Positions 11,920 to 24,900 of a stretch of 64,000 bases of DNA are shown piece by piece; the first letter of the stretch is position 1, and each line of letters starts with the position of its first letter. Below the pieces are notes generated by a model. That model did no database searches. It was given only the letters and a program-made list of their open reading frames with translations, and was not told where the DNA came from. The stretch is from the NCBI RefSeq assembly GCF_026151205.1, contig NC_087080.1, positions 3,761,096 through 3,825,095 of the forward strand. Reading direction: 5' to 3'. This stretch comes from Bolinopsis microptera. Taxonomy: Eukaryota; Ctenophora; Tentaculata; Lobata; Bolinopsidae. A program made the translations under genes and the position numbers.

Positions 11920-13655
11920 ATGAGTGGAAGCAGGACAGAAATGTTCGCAGGGTTAACTGTAACACGACAGTTAAGACCACTTGGTTCCGATGGCTTCCGC
12001 AGGAGATGTTGGTTGTAAGTTATTATACATCGAACTTGTTTGTTTCCTCTTACCTACATTTTTGCTGACTCGACCTGCAATCTGCACGAGTTGTAAGTGA
12101 AATTATATAAATCTTCTAATTGTAGGTATATTAAAGTATATTAAAATGTAGGATTTTTTCCGATTTTGACCCGGGGATATACTTTAATATACTTTAATAT
12201 GGTTGGCCCCCCCCCCCCCCAAATTTTACTCTTCAGGCACATGAGAGCCAGGTTCCCTACTCTCGAAGCGGTTCCCGAAATAAAACGAGCTGTGGCACGT
12301 TTCTGCCATATCGAGGGTAAATAAGTTTTTATCACTTGCCATTGCCTCACTTCTTATTAGGAACTAGAGAAGTTCTCGCAAAACATCATGGCTTAACAAA
12401 TGACAACTCTGATCGATATATCTTTTGTAAAAATCGTTCTTTAATCATTAAGGAGATGAATACATTTCAGAAAGTGGCGTACACTCTGATTGGGTGAGGG
12501 AGGTCCAGCTACGATATAAGAAATATGCTGTTGACAAGAAATGCAAGAGGAAGGGGGCAGCAGTGAAGCAGAGAGCAGCATCGGATCATCCCCCAGTTAC
12601 TGCTGCTGGTACCCAGACAGATCCACTGCACGCATTGCACTGCAAGGTAAGCTGCACCTGTATCACATATGAACAATCAAATTTCATCTGTCATGATATG
12701 AGATCCACTGAATCCCTGTTGAAACAAAGCTGTTAAAATAGTGATATTCAGGATTGTGTGACCAATGCCATGCGGCATGTCCTGGACGAAAAGGCGGCGG
12801 AAATTGCGGAGATGAGGACCAATCTCCTCCTCCACCAAGCACCCTCTCCGACCCCAGCACCCGTCAGGTAGCATAGCAGAATAAATATGACCCGGTGTCC
12901 AATGTTTTTGAAATGGTTGAAAATCGTCATTTAGTATGCAGTTTAATTCCATTGTAATGTTATTGCCAGGGTTATGTAATATGTTTGTACCCAGGCTAAC
13001 AATATTTAGTCAAATTTAAAACTGATATATAACACATCTAAATATTGCAGCAGTATCCTGATCAGAACCCCTGACCCCATCCGCTCTCGCTCGCGAACTC
13101 CCTCCGTCAGTTCAAATGGGCCAGGGTAAATTTTTAAGCCATAAAAGTAAATGAGTTAATGTATGTGGTGTTTTGGTAAGTCAACTAGTTATTTTATTGA
13201 TAAGAAAGGACTCTTATGAAGATTGGCGATGCGTTATATCATTTGTGATGAAATCTTAACACCATATTTATTTCAGACCGTCCCGTTCCAGTCACGGTAC
13301 ACCAGTCTGTGCTGTGCAACCACGATCACGGATTAATTCAGCAGCATCCAGGTATTAGGCAGTGAACCCCCCTCCTGGCTCTCCCTCCCTGGCCCTCCCT
13401 CCCTGGCTCTCCCTCCCTGGCTCTCCCTCCCTGGCCCTCCCTCCCTGGCTCTCCCTCCCTGGCCCTCCCTCCCTGGCCCTCCCTCCCTGTCCCTGCCTCA
13501 CTCATTCTAATTTCAGTATTAGTGCGGACAACTGGGGGCCCGAATCTGTCATAGAAGCCAGAGTCCGCATGGCTGCTGAGAGGAAAAAAAAGGCCTCTCA
13601 AAAGAAGCTCACTGCGACTGAGATTTTCCGACAGCGTTGGGGAGGTTCAGTTTAA
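11920..13655 (+). CDS. Unrecognised 251-aa protein, basic and Ser/Pro-rich middle
   Basis: Seven small exons: 11920-12014, 12237-12316, 12471-12646, 12752-12867, 13051-13125, 13277-13351, 13517-13655; 756 nt with every phase matching and consensus splice sites, so a real gene is very likely. The start is the first ATG (MSGSRTEMF); a second in-frame ATG follows seven codons later. Residues 20-60 are Arg-rich and helical (FPTLEAVPEIKRAVARFCHI), residues 60-95 are Lys/Arg-rich, and there is a TQTD motif near 105. A predicted helix is DEKAAEIAEMRTNLLLHQ. Residues about 155-205 are Ser/Arg/Pro-rich and probably disordered. The C-terminus is a charged helix ending TATEIFRQRWGGSV. No signal peptide or membrane segment is present. 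I do not recognise a family; a nuclear or cytoskeletal adaptor is only a guess. Confidence 0.8.
13364..13498 (+). repeat. CT-rich minisatellite filling intron 6
   Basis: Tandem copies of a CCCTCCCTGG(C)TCT-like unit of 14 bp occupy most of the 165-nt intron 13352-13516. On the transcribed strand they form a very long pyrimidine tract before the exon 7 acceptor. Confidence 0.85.
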
Positions 13656-14232
13656 CTATAAAACTTGTAAATACACTGAATTTATTATTAATTTTTGAAA
13701 AATTATGTGATGTTTGTTCCGTGATACTAACTTTTTTTTGTGACACTAATTCATTAACTCTATTTGTGATACTAATTTATTAACTAATTTTATGATACCA
13801 ATTTTGTGACACTAATTTTGATAGACTGTGGGATACTGAAGGGAAAAGAAGCAGTTCTAACGAGCTCTTCTCAAACACAAGGATATATCTTGTGAACTTG
13901 GCTGGTATATATGAAACATTTGACACGGAGTTGTAGAGTGAGCTATGTGCCTCGCCAGGGCTAAAGTAGTGAATGACCTTGCTGTACGGCAAGTTAAACA
14001 AGGATCTGAAACTACTAGGTTCCGTACAGGCTCAACTCTACACCCGTGCCAATATGTTCATATGAAAGCCTCTTGATTTATACTAATAATTCTTTAATTC
14101 TTTTTGCTCGCTTTCTTTTCACCCTTCCCCCTCTCTCGATATTTCATCAATTATCACATCCCAACATTTGAAATGTTTTCAAGTAAAGTTTAGCCTCAAG
14201 AACTTAACCTTCACGGACATTATAGTAACAAA

Positions 14233-14943
14233 ATGCTTTGCCCGTGTGTTCTCTGTCAACAAGAGAATGAATTGTCCGACCGTACGGTAAAGGAACATCT
14301 GCTCTCATTCGGTCACATGAAGAAAACACTGTTGGCTGATTTTATCAAACATACCGATCCGGGAGACAAACTTTTTCACCACGTGCTGAGGTAATTTACT
14401 AATAAGACACAGGCTGTCTGCATCTTTGACTATAAAACATCATCAGTCGTAACTTGAGTAGGATCAGAGTGGGTTGAGTGTAGCACTTTAAAAGGATATT
14501 TAAGAGCTGAACTTGTGAATATTAAACATCTGAAGGTGATCATCCGTGTAATCCTGCAGGTCGTTACTAGATAAGTGCTTTGAAGAGGGAGCAACCTTTG
14601 AGGTGAAGGGTTCACAGGGAAAACCCCTCCTCATCACCACTATCATTAAGCCGCACAAGGAAATAAAAACTCCTGCTGACAGTGTTAAAAGGAAGCACAC
14701 TCATGTCTTCAAGGATATAGTAGAGAGCCAGGTATCCTGAATAACGTTATCGGTAATAAGTTAAACTGTATATCACTTCCGCAGTTTGCCATCATAGCCA
14801 TACTGAAACTGAACGAATCCCTACAGGCAATTTAGTTCAATCAACATGAATATTTGCAGGCTGAGTCAAGCTGTTCAAAATCTAATGACTCTGATATCGA
14901 ATCAGTGACCAAACGGATCCGAACTGTAGCGCGCGTCACGTAG
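14233..14943 (+). CDS. Small U1/matrin-like zinc-finger protein, 137 aa
   Basis: Three exons: 14233-14390, 14560-14731, 14860-14943; phases 2 and 0 match, total 414 nt. The N-terminus carries CVLC, then 13 residues, then HLLSFGH, giving C-x2-C-x13-H-x5-H, the spacing of U1-type/matrin-type C2H2 fingers that bind RNA or structured nucleic acid. After it come a helical segment (KTLLADFIKHTDPGDKLFHH), a possible small beta region (FEVKGSQGKPLLITTIIKP) and a Ser/Asp-rich tail ending in basic residues (TKRIRTVARVT). No signal peptide. It is tandem to the unrecognised gene upstream (578 bp from its stop) and convergent with the Argonaute gene. I do not recognise the orthologue. Confidence 0.8.
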
Positions 14944-15925
14944 CTTAGCTAGCGAGGCAGGCGCGGCGCTCCTATTTCTAAAACTATATACCTGCGTGTT
15001 ACATTTCATCATCTATCTTGTCAAAGTTGCCACTGTCACAAAGTGGAAAACTCTTCATCTGATGTGGCATGCTTTAAGAAAATAAAACCCAGTATTGATC
15101 TTGAAATAGTGATTGCAGGAGATGAACCTTTACAATTGAACATTTAGCAAAATATATTTCTTGCCTTAACAAAATGTACAGTTTAACCCAGACATAATTT
15201 TTGACGACAGCTTAAATAATATAGCATAGATCAATGATCTCTTAAATCAAATGTCAATTTGCTGACGATAAACCCAATTCTTTAATTCTGACAACCAGCT
15301 TTAAGTAACAGAAATAACAATAGTTAAATATACCTTAAGTTACATTATTATACCCGAGACCAAAAATGGCTGATTTGGTAAAATTCTGCTATTTCAATGT
15401 CTACAGTCAAACCGATATACAAATCAATCGATATCAAATTGCAGTAAATCGTATAAAGTGTAGTTATAATAATGTAACTTAAGTTACGCATTCTATAAAA
15501 AATATAGTCAGAATTTGAACAAGAATCCTCATCAGGGTGAAATAATGCCCTTCAATTTCATCTGAATAAAGGTAATACACACACGCTTATAAGGCCGAAA
15601 TTAACTTGGGATTTAATATTTGCTTTATCGGGTTTGAAAAAATATTTTCAACGTCAAGTTAATTTTGGCCCACCCTTTATAACAAGAAAAATCCAAATAA
15701 TGAAATACACCACGGTCTGAGGGCATAAAGAAAATGATAAAAATCTGATTGATGAGTAAAATCGAAGAGAGCATCATTAAAAATAGTATGAATAGTATGG
15801 CAAAAATATATATTCTAAGGCAGGAATGTATAATTTCATTATATTATAGAAGAGAGATTGCTCTAAAAACTTATCTTCTTGGTCTAATTATTTTTAGTCC
15901 TGCCTTACGATGAAAAAAAAGAGAC
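14944..15925. other. 3' ends of convergent genes
   Basis: Contains the 3' UTR of the zinc-finger gene (AATAAA at 15081-15086) and of Argonaute. AT-rich; no other gene seen. Confidence 0.5.
15081..15086 (+). terminator. Polyadenylation signal of the zinc-finger gene
   Basis: AATAAA about 140 nt after the TAG stop. Confidence 0.5.
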
Positions 15926-18900
15926 TCACACAAAATAGCTTATGTTTTTCAAGTTCTTGTGCTGAGCCAGTTTGTATTCAATCTGACTAAGGTTGGGGGG
16001 TTTAGCTGCGTCAAACCAGTTGAGGCGCATTGCAGAGAGCATTGTGCGCGCACGTGCGCAGAGCAAGTGCGCGTAGTAGGTGGGTGCTGGGTAGGACACA
16101 CTCCTGAGTGATTTTAAGTGTCAGGAAGATAATATTAATAAATATCAGCTGATACTCTGATAATTAATTTAGAATATATCAGAAAATTAAAGTAGCTAAT
16201 AGCTATGAAACTGGAGCAACTGATATAATAATTAATTAACCGATAATTAATTTAGGAATATAAGATTCTACAATGAATTAAAATGGAAGTAGCTACTTGG
16301 GGCAACGAGCGTAAGTTAAAATGAAAGTAGCTACCTGGAGCAACGAGCGTAAGTTAAAATGGAAGTAGCTACCTGGAGCAACGAGCGTAAGTTAAAATGG
16401 AAGTAGCTACCTGGAGCAACGAGCGTAAGTGTGGCAGAGGTAGAAGGTGAGGAGTTGTACCATATCAGGGGACATGTCACTGTCGTCATACAGCACTGTG
16501 TAGTGGCAAGGTCTGTTTGTACCTGCACAACATGTATTTTATAACGGTGTAGTGGCAAGGTCTGTTTGTACCTGCACAACATGTATTTTATAACACGGTG
16601 TAGTGGCAAGGTCTGTTTGTACCTGCACAACATATTTTATAACGGTGTAGTGGCAAGGTCTGTTTGTACCTGCACAACATATTTTATAGCGGTGTAGTGG
16701 CAAGGTCTGTTTGTACCAGCACAACATATTTTATAACACGGTGTAGTGGCAAGGTCTGTTTGTACCTGCACAACATATTTTATAACACGGTGTAGTGGCA
16801 AGGTCTGTTTGTACCTGCACAACATATTTTATAACACGGTGTAGTGGCAAGGTCTGTTTGTACCTGCACAACATATTTTATAGCGGTGTAGTGGCAAGGT
16901 CTGTTTGTACCAGCACAACATATTTTATAACACGGTGTAGTGGCAAGGTCTGTTTGTACCTGCACAACATATTTTATAACACGGTGTAGTGGCAAGGTCT
17001 GTTTGTACCTGCACAACATATTTTATAACACGGTGTAGTGGCAAGGTCTGTTTGTACCTGCACAACATGTATTTTATAACACGGTGTAGTGGCAAGGTCT
17101 GTTTGTACCTGCACAACATGTATTTTATAACACGGTGTAGTGGCAAGGTCTGTTTGTACCTGCACAACATGTATTTTATAACACGGTGTAGTGGCAAGGT
17201 CTGTTTGTACCTGCACAACATATTTTATAAGGGTGTAGTGGCAAGGTCTGTTTGTACCTGCACAACATATTTTATAACACGGTGTAGTGGCAAGGTCTGT
17301 TTGTACCTGCACAACATATTTTATAGCGGTGTAGTGGCAAGGTCTGTTTGTACCTGCACAACATGTATTTTATAAAGGTGTAGTGGCAAGGTCTGTTTGT
17401 ACCTGCACAACATATTTTATAGCGGTGTAGTGGCAAGGTCTGTTTGTACCTGCACAACATGTATTTTATAGCGGTGTAGTGGCAAGGTCTGTTTGTACCT
17501 GCACAACATATTTTATAAAGGTGTAGTGGCAAGGTCTGTTTGTACCTGCACAACATGTATTTTATAACGGTGTAGTGGCATGGTCTGTTTGTACCTGCAC
17601 AACATGTATTTTATAACGGTGTAGTGGCAAGGTCTGTTTGTACCTGCACAACATGTATTTTATAGCGGTGTAGTGGCAAGGTCTGTTTGTACCTGCACAA
17701 CATATTTTATAAAGGTGTAGTGGCAAGGTCTGTTTGTACCTGCACAACATATTTTATAAAGGTGTAGTGGCAAGGTCTGTTTGTACCTGCACAACATGTA
17801 TTTTATAACGGTGTAGTGGCATGGTCTGTTTGTACCTGCACAACATGTATTTTATAAAGGTGTAGTGGCAAGGTCTGTTTGTACCTGCACAACATGTATT
17901 TTATAACGGTGTAGTGGCATGGTCTGTTTGTACCTGCACAACATGTATTTTATAGCGGTGTAGTGGCAAGGTCTGTTTGTACCTGCACAACATGTATTTT
18001 ATAGCGGTGTAGTGGCAAGGTCTGTTTGTACCTGCACAACATGTATTTTATAACACGGTGTAGTGGCAAGGTCTGTTTGTACCTGCACAACATGTATTTT
18101 ATAACACGGTGTAGTGGCAAGGTCTGTTTGTACCTGCACAACATGTATTTTATAACACGGTGTAGTGGCAAGGTCTGTTTGTACCTGCACAACATGTATT
18201 TTATAGCGGTGTAGTGGCAAGGTCTGTTTGTACCTGCACAACATGTATTTTATAACACGGTGTAGTGGCAAGGTCTGTTTGTACCTGCACAACATATTTT
18301 ATAACGGTGTAGTGGCAAGGTCTGTTTGTACCTGCACAACATGTATTTTATAACACGGTGTAGTGGCAAGGTCTGTTTGTACCTGCACAACATATTTTAT
18401 AACACGGTGTAGTGGCAAGGTCTGTTTGTACCTGCACAACATGTATTTTATAACACGGTGTAGTGGCAAGGTCTGTTTGTACCTGCACAACATGTATTTT
18501 ATAACACGGTGTAGTGGCAAGGTCTGTTTGTACCTGCACAACATATTTTATAATGGTGTAGTGGCAAGGTCTGTTTGTACATGCACAACATGAACATGTA
18601 TTTTATAATGGTGTAGTGGCAAGGTCTGTTTGTACCTGCACAACATATTTTATAACACGGTGTAGTGGCAAGGTCTGTTTGTACCTGCACATTTTATAAC
18701 TTTTGTTATTTGTTACCTAGCTTTGGTATCAAAATAGTTTTTGCCTCAAAGTAGATCAAGAGATCGTACCTAATTCCCTTGATGCACTGGATAGTTCAAT
18801 AGTGTTATTATAAAAGGCATAATTTTGAGGAGCTACTCTGTATTGGGGCTGTATTGTACAATGTTGTGTTGTACCTTTGTACGTAAAAGCTGTTGCGATA

Positions 18901-21900
18901 GGTTACGGACTGTCGTGACACAAATCTTAAATATGTCAAATCTTAAATATTCTGTGTCTACTGTATTATTACATTAAACTTATTAAGTAAGCTCATCACG
19001 ATACGTGATTTCTTAAATAGGGCTCATTTCAGTTGAAATTAAGACCAATAATTTGTTAAAGCATGTTTAAAATCAAATACAAATAATAAAAACATTATTC
19101 CAATCGCTATCTCCTAAAAGAGAATCCCTTGATAAGAGGAGGACAGGGTCGAATAAGTGTCCGAGAATGTAGAGTCATGCGAAGAGTAGGCACTTGAACT
19201 CTCCTCTTCTTGTTGGAGTTGGATAACAGGTTCTCCAAAGTAAGATCTCCGATAACTTCATCCAGCTCAGCAAAGTTCTTGTCGTTCTCTGCGTATCTCC
19301 GGTGTTGTAATGTCTTGAAATGGGCGTCCAGATCGCTGACAGAAACTCTGCAGTTCTCACAGAAGATCTTGCGTTGGGTGGGTAGGGGGCGAGGTGGGGA
19401 TTGAGTTGTGGGGGATCTGTAACATGCTGGTTTGGAGTGGGGTGTAGGAGAGGGTTTGTCTCCAGGACTCATCTGTTTAGCCCAGGGTGATCCAGAGCAG
19501 GGGTGGTCTGGGTAACATGGTACTTGAGTCTTTGTCAGGAACTGAGGCTTGTAGATCTTATCTTCATCCTGAATTACAAGAGCTGCTCGCTGGGTGATGA
19601 CAGGAGTAAGAACAGGCAGGTTTAGGTTTGGGAGGGGAGGAGTTGTGTTTTTTAACAATGTTGTAGTCTTCAAGCCACGTTTTGACAGCCACAGAAGAGA
19701 TCAGCTTGGCTCCGAGAGTATGGATCTTGGTGAGAAGTTTGGGACAGATTTTAGCCTTGTTGAACACCACTACATGAGTAACAGTAGAGCAGAAAAAGGG
19801 TTCCACAGGAATGCCAGCTATCTTGCACCGAGACTCCAGAGCGGGGAGATTGTTGAAGTAGAGGTTGTAGTTTCCAAACATTTTTAAAGGTATTGATTCG
19901 GTAGATCTAGATGTTGAAATTGATGATAGTTGAAACGTTGATATCCAGTAAGAATCATGGTCAGGCTATATAGTTTCTCTCAGGAGGTTGGTCAGCGGTG
20001 TCAAGGTTGGGTTCGCTATGTGCGACTCCCGGGGTGCTTGCTCTTCGTTCGTGTGTTGGTTGACACTACTAGTAACTAATTCGACGAAGAAAAGTGAGAG
20101 TACTGTTAAGTTAATTGTGATCTGATCCAACCAATGACAATGATACCAACAAATTTAGGATATTGCTTTATAAATTATATATGCTACAACAATTACTGAC
20201 GAACAAATTCACCCAATTTAACACGTTTACTTGACAAGCTGAACTGGGAAAATGATTGGAAACCCAATCAGCATACCTTTTTAACAGTCAAATCTCATTT
20301 AGTCACTTAACTAGGGCACCATATTAAGCTGATTGGGCAATGGGCACCTTGTTAACCGTGGGAGACCTGGGTCTAATTGGGTGAAGTGGTTGATCAACTG
20401 CAAAAGATAACATGATCATAAACATATGAACAAGCTCAAGAAAGTTTGAACAATTTACCTTGAATACCACTGTGACTGTTGAGGTAAAAGTCGAAGTGTA
20501 TTGGATTTGTTATCTCCCTGTCAACTACTGTACCGGCAGGAACATTGCCTGACCTAATAGAAAACGAAAGTTAACAAACTTTCAAAAATACAAGAACAAT
20601 AAATTTATACACATTACCTGACCTAGTAGAAAACGAAAGTTAATAAACTTTCAAAAATACAAGAACAATAAATTTATACACATTACCTGACCTAATAGAA
20701 AACGAAAGTTAACAAACTTTCAAAAATACAAGAACAATAAATTTATACACCACTTATTAGCTTCGGTCGTGACTAAATACTATACTTTATTCATAAAGTA
20801 AACAATAAATTGAAGAGGACAACTTGCATTTTATCAACTTGTAAATACAGACCTGTACAGACAAGTACAGAACATTAATAAGATAAACATTGCACAGACC
20901 TGTCAGTGTCACGTGGTTCTGCACAGTACAGTCTGGTATGATGCCGCTTCTGAGCGTTAATGTAGGTTATCTTAGGTTGGTAGTCTGGTTCTAGCTCCTG
21001 AAGGAATGTAAGGAATTTAAGGAATAAGGATGAAACAAGTAGAGAAGTGAAATACACTCTTGTTATAACACCAGGTTAAACATAGGTTAGGAGATTAGGT
21101 TTAACCACTATAGCTCTATAGGGTCGGTATACGGCCACTATACGGTCTCTATACGGCCTATAAACGGCTCGATACGGTTAACAGACCACCCCTCCCCCCC
21201 CACAATTAGTCTCACCTAACTGTAGCTCTGAGTGGACAGTTTATTACCTATACTCTACACTCTACACTCTACACTCTACACTCTACACTCTACACTCTAC
21301 ACTCTACACTCTACACTCTGCACTCTACACTCTACACTCTACAGTGTAGGATATATTATTTAAACTGTTATACTTTATAGTGAGCCACGTGTATTTGTAT
21401 CATGTAAAAAGCACGTGTTGTTTTATAACCTCATCGGAATGTCACGTTTGACAGTAAAACTACCAACACACTACAATCACAAGATGTACCGTGTCCTGTG
21501 ACTGCCAGTCAAACCAACCTGCCAGTCTACCTTAGAACGTGATGTTACATACATGTTACTATGGTTTACTAGTTGTAGACTTTGGAACGGGGGCTCAATG
21601 TGCAATGCTGTAACAATGAGATGTTACAGCATTCACATGCACAGGTGTGAGCATTTGGTCACATATGGTAAAATTATCATGGCCCTAGGGCGTATAAATT
21701 GATCAGTAACGACACTTGAGATGCTGGCCGATCAGAGGATTTGTACAAATAATTACTGTCTAGGTGTGCAATTTTACAAGATACAAAATTAGAGCACTTG
21801 GATATCAGATGTCAAAACTTGAATTTAAGCTCCTTTGTCATTGAGTTTAGAGCGATAATGAATAATTTTAGGAACTTTAAGCCCCGGTAGATGAAATATG

Positions 21901-24900
21901 ACCTCCCCACATGACACAGTAAATTATATTTACACACGTCAAACGCACCACATCAAGACAGTTAAACCCAAGCAAGCATCAATACCATCCGGGTATACAC
22001 GATATTTCCAACTAATGAATAAAGATAACACGATAACATATCCTCTAAAGCCCTCTAAATGTCCCCTAAAAGCTACCTTGCAAGCTGCCTGGATCCCAGC
22101 AATCTCCTCAGTCAGTGTCTGGATAAACTGTCCCTGTGAAACACCGTCTCTGTAGTATAATATCTTGGAGGGTTTGCGCTTTGAGGTGATGCGGAACTCT
22201 ATCAACAGTTCCTTCATTATTTCCTGAAAATTGATCAGTTAAATTGGAGGACGTTGTTTAATGGAATTGACGGAGGAAAGCTGATATTTTATCACAAATT
22301 TGACTGTGTCATAATCGAATTTATGATATAAAAATTACTAAATTTTAGCGTCATCCATAAAAACAGCACCAGAAATAACCTTGAAATCACCTACCTTGAA
22401 ATCACCCTACCCTCACCCTAACTTGAAATCACCCTACCCTCACCCTACCTTGAAATCACCCTACCCTCACCCTACCTTGAAATCGCGGATAATCTCATCT
22501 GAAGTTCTGTTCCGTTTGTGGTGTTGAAGTCGGATTCTACTGGCGTACTTACTGCACGCTCGGTCTAGCGTACACACTACACCTGCTATTGAGGGCTTGT
22601 TCCCTTCGTCTGGAAGTTATTGGTGGTTTAGTGTCACGCGATAAATTCGTTTGGAAACCTGCCAGAATCTTTAGTTTCAGTGTATTGAATAAGTTATGTA
22701 GCGTTAATTAAGGCTCTCACTGTACAATGTACATTGTACTTTGAAGTACAGAATACAATGGTGAAATAAAGTTTGGTTCCTATGCCATGGTAATTTGAAA
22801 TTCAAACCCCGACGATAAACCAACTGTAGATGCTCCATTTCAAACATACCTCTAGCCCAATGGGTGACATCTGCTCCAACTATCATTACCGGTTCGCTGA
22901 ACACAAACTTTCCCATCTGGTTTGCTAGCGGTGACATGTTGTACGCCAACTGAGATCAAGGTTAAGATTTAGAAGAAGAAAAATTATAAATAGTAAATAA
23001 AAATGAATACTAATAGATTCTATTAAATTGACCGATTTTATTAAGTTATTTAGCATTGTATCATGACTGGGTTGCAGGTTGCAGGTTGCAGGTTGCAGGT
23101 TGCTGGTTGTGATATCAAACATAAACCTATAATTCCAGTACTAACCTCCCAGTTGACTCCTCCTAGTTTGGTGTTTGTTTTTAGTAGAATGTTACCCAAC
23201 GTTTGGGGTTTGAACTTCTTCTGATACGTGTCTGATTGAAGGAGATTTTAATCGAATATTTGTGAAGTTGTGTAGCGTATATTGAATCTGGGTGAATTAG
23301 AGTTCACTCAGATTGCAGGGGAAATCACTGTGTTTAACTTACGTGGACCAATTGGCTGCTTTCCCCAGATATTTGATTGTAACCAAGCCGGGATGGAAAT
23401 ATGTATAATCTTTTGGACGGATGTAACATATATCTTAATTTAGCGGCCAGGAATAACATTACATTGTGATCTTAAGCGACGTGTCCTAAGGATAACTATT
23501 CTAGCCACATCACTAATGTGGCAAGTCATGGTGATACTTACACAAAACATATATAATCATTTCAATGTTTTAAATTCTTGATGTAAACTTACTCATACTT
23601 ACAGATATTTAACTTAATTATAAATTTATTTGCACAAATTAAAATTTTCATGGCATCATTGGTGCTTGATAACTATCAAGTTATTACCAGCTATTGATAT
23701 GGCTTGAACTTGCCCGTGTTTTCACTAGATTTGAGAGCACTTTCCAACTATTTAATTAAGTAAGTTATCAAGTGATTAACAAAAACTAATTAATTAAGTA
23801 ACTGACCTAATCTGATACACTGAGTAAGGACCCCGGAGGAGACCTCCATCTCTTTAACCATGCTGTATGTGTTGTTGTTTGTGTTAGGTGGTAGGATCAC
23901 GAACATGTACTGTAGGTTCTTGTGTTGTTCTATTATCTCTTCTCCTATTCGCAGGAAATCTGGGCAAATAGATTGGTGATTAGTAAATAGTTAATTAACT
24001 GTGATTGATTAATTTGGTTTGGGTGGATGAGGATTTAGAATATTACAAATTGATAAAGCAAATTATAATTTAATTAAGATTATCAGCTTTAACTGTTGTA
24101 AATGTTTTATCTCATCTATGACTCAAACCATGAGGAATTAAATTTCAATACACAGAGAAAGAGTCAACTCACTTCGTTCCTCGACGTATCTAACAACCAC
24201 AGGATCACTAAAGATGATCCCCATATTGGATCCCTCCTTTGCAAGATCATTCTTGAACTTTCTTGGGTCGAACCGGTCTTTAGAGGCCATGCTCATGAGG
24301 CCCCAATTAGTAAGGGATCTAGAGGTCTTCATCCTGATAATTATTATCAGTATTTCATCTGTAACAAGCTAACTTATGTTTTCTTGGGTAAATTTCTATT
24401 GATCCTGTTTGATGTGACAAGGAAAAGGCTCTTATCAGGAAAGGAATTATTCAACGTTTCAATGTGACTCGAACATAAGCAAACTTATGTTTGATATCCA
24501 CTAGGCTTAATTTTATAATTCGCCAAAATATGGCAGATAGCAATATTTCAGGGGCAGATAATTTATTGTTAAAAGAAATTTTTGACTACGAGACAACATA
24601 TAATTGTGATGGAAAACATTAAACATGAGAGCTGAAAAGTTATGACGTGAGAAAGTACCTTTTTCCCCGCCACTGTCCAGCACTTGCCGTAACGCTGCCG
24701 TTACCGTAGGTTAGGTTGGGAGCCTGCAACACTCTTCCCTTCACCTTCATAGGTCTGTCACTCAACTCTAGTCCGTAGCTCTGAAATATTAAACGTTAAA
24801 TTCCAGTTGCAGTATTGAGTACTATGTTTGGTAGATTGTTTTCTAAGGATTTTATTGTTTGAAATTTATTATATACGTAATTTATTATATACCGTAATTG

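Noticed and set aside
13338-13601. Gly/Arg/Glu-rich minus-strand frame
   Set aside because: CT-rich minisatellite read antisense; the plus strand carries a well-supported spliced gene.
16331-18690. Many overlapping open frames of 60-130 codons ([11 protein letters not shown]-type repeats)
   Set aside because: They are the tandem array read in several frames on both strands; only the terminal exon-proximal unit is coding.
20355-20392. Extra Argonaute exon after exon 22
   Set aside because: It has splice-like ends and a fitting phase but its translation is unlike Argonaute, while the exon at 16522-16411 matches the family exactly.
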